Assembly: GCA_022559985.1 (NCBI GenBank)
Contig: JAFJTR010000050.1
Coordinates: 62,001-126,000, forward strand
From: Parastagonospora avenae f. sp. tritici 18332-5
Lineage: Eukaryota; Ascomycota; Dothideomycetes; Pleosporales; Phaeosphaeriaceae
Direction: 5' to 3'
Length of the DNA stretch: 64,000 nt
Part shown: positions 53,197 through 63,335 of the stretch, one piece after another
Layout: every line of letters begins with the position of its first letter
How positions within the stretch are numbered: the first letter of the stretch is position 1
Translations under genes and position numbers: made by a program
Notes under the pieces: generated by a model
The model's input: the letters and a program-made list of their open reading frames with translations, nothing else
What the model was told of the DNA's origin: nothing
Databases searched by the model: none

Positions 53197-54282
53197 TCAA
53201 CGACCATATTGAGTCTTCGCGCCCTCCTGGGTCAAATATGGCTTTGCATGCCCGTCGCTATTATGCCAGTCAACATTGTTGTGAACTGTGTTGACGTTGA
53301 TCGCACAGCCTTGTCGTATCGCCTGCGTCAACTCTGCCTCACCCTGCAATACGATCTGCGTGGTCGGCGCATCAAAGATAACATGCGCCACAGCAATCTC
53401 CTCTGCATGTGATATCTGGTCTCGTTGATAATAGTCCAGAATCCTTCTCTTGGCTTCTTGCCAATCAATAGGCTGGCAATTGATGTCGCTACCTCGTGGA
53501 GAATTTAGCATAGTGTAAGCGTCGCCGTGGCTGTCAGGATTTTGGCACCGACACAGTGTGCAGTGGAGCTCGCCACGCTCATAGTCTGCGCGACTACCAA
53601 AGTGATGAGGTTCTCCAGGACGTATGATACGAGTTTGAACCCCTTCAGGTCGTTCTGCGTATCTAGTCGCGGCAACAAGGACGGCGCTCGGTTCCTGGAT
53701 GATCAGCATCCTAGTAAACTGATTTGGCTCCCGAAATGATGTACACTGTTGTTGACTCAAAGCGGTTTGCGCTCCCCGATACGATGTAGGCTGTTGCTGA
53801 TTCGAAGTGATTTGCGCTGCCCGAGATGATGTAGGAACTTGCTCCGGAAGTGACGTGAGTTGTGGCTGATAATATGATGTGGATTGCCGGAATTGACTAG
53901 GGATTGTTCCGCGTATTGTTTTGGCCGACCAGGAAGTCTGCTGCGGTGGTGTCGCTTGGAAAGTTGGTCGGATATTACGCACGCCAGATGTTGGGGGTGG
54001 CAGACGTGATCTTGGGGTATAATCATCGAGGTTCTCGCTGCGACTGTGGACTGCACTTTGTCCTGATGCAGCTACTTGCATTTGTGATGCACGAACTGCG
54101 TTGACTGAGCGTGTTGATACATCATGGTTCTGGCCGGGTGCGGCGACTTGCATTTGTGAGGGTCGTGCTGAGCTGGAATTTCGCGTGGACGGACCATGGG
54201 AAGAGCGCTGGGTGCCTTGCCTAGACCCTCCATTCCCTGCCTGTTGGGGCATCTTTGTCGACTTCTGAGGATTCCAGGACAT
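53197..54282 (-). CDS. CRCQ-family protein, paralogue 2 (unknown function)
   Basis: ATG at 54282 (MSWNPQKSTKMPQQ) gives 361 residues; the upstream open frame has no ATG. The 215-residue N-terminal part is Ser/Gln/Arg-rich and contains repeats (PSQMQVAAPGQ / ASQMQVAASGQ; units around TSYRGAQ and TSSRAAQ). The family region starts at IIRPGEPHHFGSR (about 219-231). It contains TLCRCQNPDSHGDAY (Cys244, Cys246), EAKRRILDYYQRDQISHAEE and VDWHNSDGHAKPYLTQEG. It keeps all four family blocks and has by far the longest disordered head. No signal peptide or membrane segment. Confidence 0.78.
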   Translation of the reverse strand: MSWNPQKSTKMPQQAGNGGSRQGTQRSSHGPSTRNSSSARPSQMQVAAPGQNHDVSTRSVNAVRASQMQVAASGQSAVHSRSENLDDYTPRSRLPPPTSGVRNIRPTFQATPPQQTSWSAKTIRGTIPSQFRQSTSYYQPQLTSLPEQVPTSSRAAQITSNQQQPTSYRGAQTALSQQQCTSFREPNQFTRMLIIQEPSAVLVAATRYAERPEGVQTRIIRPGEPHHFGSRADYERGELHCTLCRCQNPDSHGDAYTMLNSPRGSDINCQPIDWQEAKRRILDYYQRDQISHAEEIAVAHVIFDAPTTQIVLQGEAELTQAIRQGCAINVNTVHNNVDWHNSDGHAKPYLTQEGAKTQYGR

Positions 54283-54977
54283 AACAATGAGTATGAGGAT
54301 CGATAAATCAAGAGTCAAATGTAGTGAGCTTGATGCAGTAAAACGTCGTGTACCTCACTGACGCCGTGTACTTCGTTGATAACAGTTTTACACCTTGGAA
54401 AATTGGAATGGAGAAATGTAATTCTTTGTATTTGCGTCATGCGAATTGAGAGTGCCAACAAATTTGATATCCGTCATATTACGTGGATATTCAAACACGA
54501 CAAGTCTCACGTTGACACCTCACTCGTCTATCATGGCACTCTTCACTATTGTAGCATATTACACGTGCCGCAATGATATATTTGTAAGCTTGAAGTTCCC
54601 ACATTTGAACAGTGAAGCTTCGTTGCATATTCAAAAGAATTTACTGGAATTATGACGAATTATGGACAGATCATCGCGCAAGATGACAGCAGTGAAGAAT
54701 AAAGACGTACGTAGTGATGTAAGACCATCGGACATTTGTTGCTGATGAATGTTCGGCTACTTGACCTAGATGTACAAGAGAACAGGGGAGGTTTCAGACA
54801 TGAAGAACAGCATCATAGACAGAGCTTGACAGTAACCTGTGCTTGAAAATGAGAGCCGAAAGTGAGAATATAAGAAATAGCGCGATATAGTGCTGACATC
54901 ACTGAGCTTTGAGACGCAAAATTCATGTATTCATTCATTGTGACTGCCTCCTATCTCGTAAATTTTGAGATCAGATC
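54283..54977. other. Spacer between paralogues 2 and 3
   Basis: AT-rich, with no gene or family motif recognised on either strand. Confidence 0.4.
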
Positions 54978-55625
54978 TCAACCCCTCGAGGCTCCATGTC
55001 CGGACCATATAGTCTCTCCTGTCTGATTTACAACTGTCCTCAGCCCATCTTCAGTAACGTTATTTTGGGCGTGTCCATCTCCACTACGGAATTGATAATT
55101 CTCGGGTTGTGGACCAATGCATACTTTCCCGCCCATACCGATGACCATATCGATATCGCGGTAATGTTCTCGAAAAGATGCGTGTTCCCTGGGAGTTACA
55201 ACATAGCGTAGAGCTTCAAGCTCTTCCTCTCTGGAGACTTCGTTCTTGTTGTAATGATTCAAGATACGAATTGAGGCCTCTGTCCAGCTTATAGGCCAGC
55301 CTCGGATACCGTCTGCATAAAATTCCTCTGAACTAAACGCCCAAGCGTCATGGTGACTGTTTGGGTCTTGGCACCTGCAGAGTGGGTTGATGAGGCGTGA
55401 TTCTGCCCGAACATGCCGTGTGCCAGAGTAGTGTGGGTCGCCAGCCCGAATATTAGTTGTCCTTCCTCGTGAGGGTTCGGCATGGGGTACGTGGGAAGGC
55501 CTGCCACTCTGTGGATTTGTAAGTCGGGTCTGGGACGGAGTCGAGCGATATAGGTTGTTATTGACCATGCGAGTCGCTGTGTACCCTCCGTATGCTCTGG
55601 TCCCATAGTATTGATTTCGGTACAT
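54978..55625 (-). CDS. CRCQ-family protein, paralogue 3 (unknown function)
   Basis: ATG at 55625 gives 215 residues starting MYRNQYYGTRAYGG, similar to the MYSNRHTHGGSRRN start of paralogue 4. Family blocks are NIRAGDPHYSGTR, PLCRCQDPNSHHDAW (Cys83, Cys85), EASIRILNHYNKNEVSREEE and FRSGDGHAQNNVTEDGLRTV. The start codon lies three bases from a 41-bp CA/GT dinucleotide repeat, which must be in the leader or core promoter. It is divergently arranged with paralogue 4, sharing a spacer of about 440 bp. Confidence 0.8.
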   Translation of the reverse strand: MYRNQYYGTRAYGGYTATRMVNNNLYRSTPSQTRLTNPQSGRPSHVPHAEPSRGRTTNIRAGDPHYSGTRHVRAESRLINPLCRCQDPNSHHDAWAFSSEEFYADGIRGWPISWTEASIRILNHYNKNEVSREEELEALRYVVTPREHASFREHYRDIDMVIGMGGKVCIGPQPENYQFRSGDGHAQNNVTEDGLRTVVNQTGETIWSGHGASRG

Positions 55626-55626
55626 G

Positions 55627-55628
<2 letters not shown>

Positions 55629-55669
<41 letters not shown>
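55629..55669. repeat. (GT)n microsatellite, about 20 units, abutting a start codon
   Basis: A perfect GT run on the plus strand, hence CA on the coding strand of paralogue 3, ends three bases before its ATG. Confidence 0.95.
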
Positions 55670-55671
<2 letters not shown>

Positions 55672-56068
55672 TCGTTTGTAATTCGATAGATGTGTTAGAT
55701 AGTGGAAAAATGCAGCTGCGTTATGCAATGAAGTAAATCAGAGATGGCCTGGGTAGTAGTTTTATATTGAAAGCGTGTGGATATTTTCCGCTTCATCCAT
55801 TTGTATTACTTGACAAGCATGCTAATGTGAAGAGACTGAGGTAATACACCCGTGTACAGGGAGAACTTCCGGGCTTTGAAGATGTCATGATGTGAACAGT
55901 GAATATCCGTGTACCTTTATTGCGAAGGGCCACTGTGTCATGCCCGGCACCTGTGACATCATATCGAGTATGAAACCGCGTTGAGCATCCATGTCTGCTA
56001 TCTACCACAACAATCATCAATACTCCACCAACTTTCATCCAACAAACACATTAAAGCACACTCAAATC

Positions 56069-56752
56069 ATGTACTCAAACCGCCATACACATGGTGGAAG
56101 TCGAAGAAACCCTGCCCCGTTTCAGGCAACTTTCATGAACAGTAACAGGCAGTCTCAGGGCCACGTACCCACACACCGGAGCAATTCAACATTGCAAGCT
56201 ACTCAGCCAAACGAAGGTAACAGAACCACAATTGTACGTCCTGGAGTACCCCATTACTTCGGCACCCGCGTTGACCCACAAAACTTTCGCTTCATCAACA
56301 TCATGTGTCGCTGTCAGGATCCGATGTCCCATGGTTCGGCATGGACGATTGAAGGGCGAGAAATGCAAGACATAAATGGCAGAATCATAAACTATCAACA
56401 ATTTATGAACCGCGTACTTGATCACTTTGGGACAGCCACAATTACATACGAACAGCATAAGACTGCATGGCGACTTTTCTTGCATCCCATCATAGCCGGC
56501 CACTATGAGGATGGCGACCAGGGCATTGATTTAAATGTTCGAGCTGGGCGTTCCGTTGGCATTGCCGAAGACGCTACGTACCACAATGAAGACGGGCATG
56601 CTCAGGCATTTGTTGGTACGCAGGGAATACGAACGATGACAAACAACGAAAGAAACGAATTCAGAGACGCTAGGCGAGGCTATCGAGGAGACGACTTCCG
56701 TTCCCGTGGGTATGGTGATTCCCATGGTTATGGTGGTCGTCGTTTTGATTGA
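56069..56752 (+). CDS. CRCQ-family protein, paralogue 4 (unknown function)
   Basis: ATG 56069 (MYSNRHTHGG) gives 227 residues and matches the start of paralogue 3; an in-frame ATG at 55991 would add 26 residues that look like leader sequence. Family blocks are IVRPGVPHYFGTR, IMCRCQDPMSHGSAW (Cys80, Cys82), QFMNRVLDHFGTATITYEQH and YHNEDGHAQAFVGTQGIRTM. Only this copy has an Arg/Gly/Tyr-rich tail (RRGYRGDDFRSRGYGDSHGY), resembling RGG/RGY RNA-binding tails. The gene is transcribed away from paralogue 3. Confidence 0.78.
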   Translation: MYSNRHTHGGSRRNPAPFQATFMNSNRQSQGHVPTHRSNSTLQATQPNEGNRTTIVRPGVPHYFGTRVDPQNFRFINIMCRCQDPMSHGSAWTIEGREMQDINGRIINYQQFMNRVLDHFGTATITYEQHKTAWRLFLHPIIAGHYEDGDQGIDLNVRAGRSVGIAEDATYHNEDGHAQAFVGTQGIRTMTNNERNEFRDARRGYRGDDFRSRGYGDSHGYGGRRFD

Positions 56753-56927
56753 GGTTGCCAGTGTACAAACTAGTTGTGACGGGTTTTGGAGACGACAGGG
56801 TTGGCAAGTATGGGGGCAGAACTTTTATGATTCTTTCGGACATCAGATAAATTGTAAAAGATAAGGCAGAGACATATTAAGGAAGGGATTTTGTTGAAGC
56901 TTGATACTACCTGCCTGTGAGAACAGT

Positions 56928-57569
56928 TCATTTCCAGTCATCTATCCGATTGCTGGATCGTAAATTTTCTTCGATGTACTGGAAGCATTTCATGCCACTA
57001 GCTATGGTTTGATCCATGCCTATAGCCGAGTCGCGCTTTGTACTCCTGCTATTCCGGCGTAGTGACTCGATCTTCATCTTCTCGTGCATCGGTGCCCATG
57101 TAGTGACCAAATCCTGCAAGTCTAATGATAAAATAACATCACAGAAGGATGTCGCTCGTCTCAAAATCGGTCGACCTGCTGCTTGTCCTCGCAGAGAGCG
57201 CAACAAGGTTGGCCGTGAAGGTGATGGACGAGCAATCACCGGCGATCGTGATGTTTGGACCCGTTCACCCTCATTATTTACACGGGAACATGCTAACTGT
57301 GTTGGCCGTTTGAGTGGTGCAGTGGTTTGAAGCGTATGTGATGTAGAGCCCGATGGACCAGCGAGATTCGACGCGCATGTTTGCGACAAGAAACTGGACG
57401 GAAACGGTAAGATGTGATCACCTTCGACCAGGACTTCGCCCATCAAATTGCCCGTAGATTTATCCCCTTTTCTGGGATCCAGAACTCGCTTCTCTCCTCT
57501 CCCCTTGCCGGCCTCCAACACAAGCGCTTCGTGTTCTCGGGAGCTTCGAAACTCAAACTTGAGGGGCAC
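56928..57569 (-). CDS. Basic Ser/Arg-rich protein of unknown function
   Basis: ATG at 57569 (MPLKFEFRSSREHEALVLEA) opens 213 residues. The middle is Ser/Pro/Arg/Thr-rich and disordered (TSRSPVIARPSPSRPTLLRS). The C-terminal 60 residues look helical (FCDVILSLDLQDLVTTWAPM, GMKCFQYIEENLRSSNRIDD). It does not contain the CRCQ motif. The frame is clean but no family is recognised; moderate confidence that it is a gene. Confidence 0.48.
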   Translation of the reverse strand: MPLKFEFRSSREHEALVLEAGKGRGEKRVLDPRKGDKSTGNLMGEVLVEGDHILPFPSSFLSQTCASNLAGPSGSTSHTLQTTAPLKRPTQLACSRVNNEGERVQTSRSPVIARPSPSRPTLLRSLRGQAAGRPILRRATSFCDVILSLDLQDLVTTWAPMHEKMKIESLRRNSRSTKRDSAIGMDQTIASGMKCFQYIEENLRSSNRIDDWK

Positions 57570-59027
57570 GGTTTCGGGTGTTGTCTATATCGTGTTTAAT
57601 GGAGTCGTGCCGATTCCAGTGTCACATAGTCGAGGAAATTCGTTCGATGTTGAGTTCATTCTGATTTCGTAGGTCTCGAATCTACGGGATCGCGGTACTG
57701 AGTCAGACTCGTTCGTCAGCGGCTTCTCAATACTTGATGTTCGAATGAGTTGACCAGGTTGAGAAAGTTCTATTTAGGAATTGTGTGGCTTAGAGTATGA
57801 GGATTATGATTGCTGTGTCAACGGGATAGAGCTCAGAAGTATGAATGGTGTCGGCCATAGGGCTTATCCCTTGGCGCATGAGTGATGACCCAGGTTCCGT
57901 TTTCACCTAGGCCTGTTTCGGCCTAGCTCCTCCATCCTCTCTCTTTTGCGTATAGAGGCTCTCTCTCCCATAGCCTAATACATCATGATTCTCCTCAACC
58001 TCTACGCTTGACAAATGGCAAGCACGACGATATTTTGACCGAAGAACCTCGCTGCTCGGTTGGATGGTTCTGTACGGTCGGAAGAGAACGATCATCGAAG
58101 AGTAAAATAAACAAGACAAGGATACAAGACTCCGTACCAACAATAATGGCAACCTTATCATAGTCCGAGTATTGCATCGAGGCAATATCAGTGCGCAGCC
58201 CCAAAAAGAGCCCAGATCTGCGATGAGCCACCTCACGCACCAGGGAGGTGCGATCTGACAGCGGCCATATGTCGACAGATGGGGAAGACATTCACACTTT
58301 GCTTGCGGATACATGCGTTCGTCTCCGGGTAATGCGCTACTTCTTTCATGTTGCTGGCGGATTTCGGACTTGACATTTGTGGCAAGTCCGAAGCGCATGG
58401 GTCTGCACGGTTTGCACGCACGCCGTCTTCGGAAAGAGTACAAAAGATTTCTTTATTCTAGGTACCGCTGAGAAGATCTACGGAACGAAGGCGACCCGCT
58501 GACGGTAATGTGTTGGAAGGTTTGATGCTAAGATTGTCATGTCGAAGCGTTGGCGACTTCTCTTGAGAATGGGGGCCAACTCCATGCTAGCTGCCCTTCC
58601 TCAATCGGATATTTCCAACACAACTTCCTTGGCCATGAAAACATCTACTGCATATTTAGCAAGATGAAATAACGTCGATTCGATGCTCGTATTTACGTCC
58701 ACAAGGTTCAATTTCGCAATTTTGATGCATCAAGCGCGTATAGCACCCTAACATAGTTTAGTGCCCATTAACTGTTACCTAGAGGCTAGATCTCTAGCAT
58801 CATGCACCTGCGTCTCAAAGACTTGGTTGTGAGCTAGATGCTACCACGAACATATCGAAATCAGCACAATCAGTGACTCACATACAATGCTTCCAGTTCC
58901 GAAAGGGCGGAGTTGCATTCCCCCAGATGACACCAATCCCGCCTACAAATGCCAACATTTGACAACTAACATCAAAACTTCATCACAAATCTATCTCTTT
59001 CCATCACCTCAAATCTAAATCGCCAAA
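57570..59027. other. Intergenic between the basic protein and the GNAT gene
   Basis: A minus-strand frame at 57907-58443 has no domain and conflicts with other frames; I do not call it. The last 60 bases are the A/C-rich leader of the GNAT gene. Confidence 0.45.
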
Positions 59028-59699
59028 ATGTCTTACCCATACTCCACCCCGCGCCTCGAATTCCGCGCAATCCGCCCCACCGCCGACCTCGCCATCTTCA
59101 ACGCCCTCAACGCCGACGTAAACGGCTACATCAACGCCTCCGTCGCAAACATCCACCTGCCCACCGAATCCGACTTGGCCGAATTCATCAAAGACCTTGC
59201 TAAAGATCTGCTCGGCGCGGTGATATGGCTCAAGCACCCCTCGCACCTCACATTCGCCGAACGCAGGGACTTGGTCGCGCAAGCGAAACACAACGGAAAA
59301 GAGCATCTCGTCGAAGAATACGGCACGGCGATCGGTCAAATCCATTTAACATCGCTGGACCCGCGGCATGTACATCATCGCTGGACGGAAATCGGGCTGG
59401 ATATTTTGCCGGAGTGTCAGGGGAAGGGGTACGGGAGTGAGGCGATTTCTTGGGCGTTGGATTATGCGTTCCGGCGCGCGGGGCTGCATCGGGTGAAGAT
59501 TGTGGCGTTTGAGTATAATGCGGGGGCGGTGAGGTTGTATGAGAGATTGGGGTTTAAGCTAGAAGGGAGGGAGCGCGAGTCGTGTTGGCATGAAGGCAGG
59601 TTTTGGGATTCGGTAGAGTTTGGAATGTTGGAGGGGGAGTGGAGGGCGATGCAGGAACGGGAGAAAGAAGCGGAGAAAGAGAGAGGGAAGGCGCAATAG
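59028..59699 (+). CDS. GNAT-family N-acetyltransferase (RimJ/RimL type)
   Basis: A single exon of 223 residues from ATG 59028. The N-terminal strand TPRLEFRAIRPTADLAIFNA is typical of RimJ/RimL-like acetyltransferases. The acetyl-CoA site (motif A) reads LDILPECQGKGYGSEAISWA. The following ALDYAFRRAGLHRVKIVAFE and NAGAVRLYERLGFKLEGRER form motif B. The C-terminus is a charged helix (EREKEAEKERGKAQ). The enzyme transfers acetyl from acetyl-CoA to an amine: a protein N-terminus, a small molecule or an antibiotic. The acceptor cannot be inferred. It converges with the GH2 gene. Confidence 0.87.
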   Translation: MSYPYSTPRLEFRAIRPTADLAIFNALNADVNGYINASVANIHLPTESDLAEFIKDLAKDLLGAVIWLKHPSHLTFAERRDLVAQAKHNGKEHLVEEYGTAIGQIHLTSLDPRHVHHRWTEIGLDILPECQGKGYGSEAISWALDYAFRRAGLHRVKIVAFEYNAGAVRLYERLGFKLEGRERESCWHEGRFWDSVEFGMLEGEWRAMQEREKEAEKERGKAQ

Positions 59700-59778
59700 C
59701 GTATAGAATCAACTCTTTGATTGCAGTATGCCGAGGCATATGTGAATGCGAGCGCACGCCCACATGCTATGTAGTCGC

Positions 59779-62034
59779 TCAAGGCAAGCCCACTTGCATG
59801 CCATCTAGACTGCGATCTGACATGATAGCGAAGTCCTTTGCCTCTCTAGAAGCTCTGCGCGCAGCTGCCGCGTATAAGGCAGTTACGTCCTCTTTCCACT
59901 GCGTCTCATTCATTCTGATGAATCGCCGATCATAGGTCATCAAACCATTGACTTCACCTTCCACGTCGGTTGTTTGGGTCCATACTCCTCCGGAGCACGC
60001 AAACAAGTCGATCTGCTCTCTTAGTTGATTCAAAAGGTCGTGAGTCCGATAGTTCCAGTATTCGGTCGAGTTGGTCAATTCGTAGGAAGTTTGACGAGGT
60101 TCATCTGTGTACCAAGAGCTACTAGGAGTTAGTATGTACCTGGAAACATGTCCATGCTCTGCGGAAAAGCAAGATGCCAAGCTCATCGAAGCTACTATGC
60201 AGCTTTGGGAGCGATAGGAAATCGAGGGAAAACTTACGAGCCCTTGGGCGGGTACTGTCCGATTCCGCCGAATTCGCCTTGCAATCCAATACGTTTCTCG
60301 TCATATGCTGAGTCATACCCTGATCCTTGTGTCGACCAGAAAGGCGTACCACACTGCGGGGTGGAGTAGTGGTGATTGTCATCAAAGTCTCCAGCACCAT
60401 GGTCCGTCCAGCCACTGACTGAATTGATCAAGCGCGTAGGATCGAGGCTTCGCACCATATCCGTCAGAGGGTACTCCGGCCATGGAGGACTGGTAGCCTG
60501 ACCCCACTCTTCGTTGTAGATTGTCCAGGCAAAGATGCTTGGGTAACTCTTCAGCTGTTCCACAAGCAACCCGAGCTCTCGGTTGAACTCAGCCTGTTGT
60601 TCGGGTCCTTCCAGGCGGATCCCACCGCAGCTGTTCTCTTCCTTAGCAGGTAGGTCAGGGCGCAGAGACGGCATGTCTTGGATGACGAGTAGACCCATCT
60701 CATCGCACGCCTTGTAGTACAATGCTGGCTCCACTTTGATGTGCTTCCGCACCATGTTGATGCCGACGCGCTTCAAAACCTGAAGGTCGAACGTCATGGC
60801 TTCTACACTAGGTGCCGTGTATATACCGTCTGCAGAGCGGGTCAGTCTTCATCGTCTCAGAAACACAAATGTGGACTGAGGCCACCTACCTGGCCAAAAT
60901 CCCTGGTCGAGAGGTCCAAATGGGAACACAAATTTGCCGTTGAGAAGTGGCCGTTGGACACCCGCAACCAAGCCCTTAGAGACGGTTCGAAAACCAGTGT
61001 AGCTTTGTACTATATCACTACCAAACTTGATAGTCATGTTGTACAGCGTTGGTGAATCTGGAGACCAAAGTTCCGGATCGGACACGCTAAACACGAAGGG
61101 AGCACCAGCATTGCCCAACCCTGTGGCCTTGACATTCTGGGAGTGAGGCTCGTATATGGTTACTTCGACCCGGCCAGTGGAGTTGGTACTACTGTGTACA
61201 GTAACATTGACTGTTGCTTGTTAGCACCACTTTGATGGAAAAGTCGGTCAACATACCCATCCCGTCCATGTTTGCTGCGAGATCTAGCTTCGCGATATGC
61301 TCAGATGGTGCGGACTCAAGCCAGACGGTCTGCCATATGCCACTGCAGGGAGTGTACCATATCATGCCGCCCCGATTCAGCGTTTGCTTGCCGATAGGAA
61401 TCTGCGTACGATCCACATCTGTAGGGTCGAAGACATGAACGATACTATGGAAGAATCAGTCTTGTCCTTACTTAGCATGGGGTGAGACAAACAGCTCATT
61501 TGTGCCGTTGGGACTCAAATATGGCGTGACGTCGACAGAAAACTCAAAGTACCCTCCTCTATGCCAAGCAGCATTTTTGCCGTTGACAAAGACGGTGGCT
61601 TCATAGTCGACTGCTCCGAAGTTGAGTATGACTCGATCTCCGGTAGGCCAATCCGACGGAACATCGAATGAAGTCTGATACCAGCTGTATATGCGTCCAT
61701 CGGGACCCTTGCCGGTAACGCCTGAAAGTGCACTCTCGAGGCAGAATGGTACCAAGACCGGTGCTTCAAGTCTCTGCCCGAATGGTGGAGAATCCAGGTC
61801 GCCCGCCTTTGCATTTTGATATCGCCAAACGCCGTTAAGATTCTTCCACTGCGTTCGCTGCAAGCGAGGTCGCGGATACTCGGGCCAGGGATTTGTGCCA
61901 ACTTTGTCAGTCCATGGCGTGTCAAGCGTGATGTTTCCAATCTTGTAGTCTGTGTTGTTGTTCTGTCGCGGGACGATACTCGCAGCAAAGGCACTCGAAG
62001 CGAGCCACGCAGCTGTGAAGCCAGTCAAGAGCAT
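59779..62034 (-). CDS. Secreted glycoside hydrolase family 2 (beta-galactosidase/beta-glucuronidase type), five exons
   Basis: Minus-strand exons: 61493-62034, 61257-61444, 60890-61210, 60238-60829 and 59779-60121, giving about 661 residues in a consistent frame. A signal peptide (MLLTGFTAAWLASSAFA) precedes the jelly-roll sugar-binding domain (WKNLNGVWRYQ, NFGAVDYEATVFVNGKNAAW). An Ig-like domain (SVSDPELWSPDSPTLYNMTI) and the TIM barrel (VLKRVGINMVRKHIKVEP) follow. The acid/base is in FAWTIYNEEWGQ (Glu457) and the nucleophile in GLQGEFGG (Glu536). The first intron has an unusual GTTTGT donor but joins NGTNELIVHVFDPTD, as expected for GH2. The last acceptor is a TAGTAG pair, so 660- and 661-residue forms are possible. 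GH2 enzymes remove terminal beta-galactose, glucuronate or mannose from plant polysaccharides; which one cannot be read from the sequence. Confidence 0.93.
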
Positions 62035-63335
62035 ATTGATAGTTCAACCCCCAGAGTGAGCTCACGGTGAGGTAGGCGCGTATTCAATAGCGACAGGATG
62101 GTCAGACAGGCCGACTCTAAGTAGATACTTATGACATCCGCGTGATGACAGCATATGCCCAAGGTACCTGTAATGGCTGCATGCGGCAGGTCTTGACCTG
62201 GGGTCTAGCGGCGGGCGTGGCTGCAGGACCTCGTTGATCACTGCATAGTGCGAAAGTAATCTTCCAGCCATCGTCCTGAAGTCGCGTTCGCCTGGGTCTC
62301 CCCTAACTGCTTCGCTCGCCTCATTGGTGAATTTTAACCAATACCATGCTGAGCGCGAGCCTGGTTAGGGGCCAGGTTCGGAGAAGCCAGGGCACTTCAT
62401 CGCGCATGATGTGGTCCGTCGCTCAACAACGTTGTGGATGCACCGAGCATGCGGGGCGTCAGATGAGCGCTGAGATGTGAGGGGGAGATCGGCACCTAGC
62501 TCGCGAGCCGGCGGGAGGCCTGCTGGAAGTCCCCGCACATTCGGTGCAAGTTGTATCAGCGGACAATGTTTCAGCAGCCTCGTGAGGCGGAAATGCGCAT
62601 CCGAGGTGCAGGGCGAAGAACCTATGGTGGCCTTTGAGATGTTGTGCTTGGGTATTGCAGATGCGTTGGCACGATCACGACGCGAACATGTGAGGAGCGG
62701 TCAATGCCAGGGACAAGCTTGCGAAAGCCATTGAGAGTATTCTCTTAGCTGCGACGCGGAACAAACGAAGTTCTTGATGTGATATTGCGGTTGGTGTTCG
62801 ACGGGTTCAAGGCCTTAGTTGCCAGACGTTAGGCATGGAGAAGTCGCGACGAAGACATGAAATCAACAACGACACGAGGTTTGACTCTGTTGCAAAATTG
62901 CGATCTGACAGTTTTGATAGGGTATACCGCAGGAAAATTATCACTATTGCATGCACCGTCCATTACACAGCTCTTCCTTTGCCAAGCCGTCAAACATGAC
63001 ACGAAACACTCGCGTTCTGGTCATATAAACCTAAAGTCGCGCTTCCAGACAGCGCGACGGAACCACTTCATACCACTCTGTGTTGTCACCTTCCGAGATC
63101 CTTTGCCCTCGCTTTGTGCCTCAAGTTCCCATGAAAAGCGCCCACCTTCCTATTCCCGATGTCAACGTGACAACCGAGCCGCGTCCGCGGGATCCTATAG
63201 CAATGCTTGCTGCCCCGCGGTTATCGCTACACAGTGCTGAGGGTATCTAGCCTGGTGCGTTATGCAGATGGAATGCCTGATCCAGAGGGCCTCAGAGCCC
63301 CGCCCCCCGTGTTGGGCAAATCTACTCGCCGGCTT
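62035..63335. other. Intergenic between GH2 gene and kinase gene
   Basis: No gene, RNA or transposon terminus recognised. A minor inverted repeat (CCTGG..CCAGG near 62360-62390) is too short to interpret. Confidence 0.45.

Noticed and set aside
57907..58443. 178-codon minus-strand frame
   Set aside because: No domain, conflicts with other frames, and no splice or codon support.
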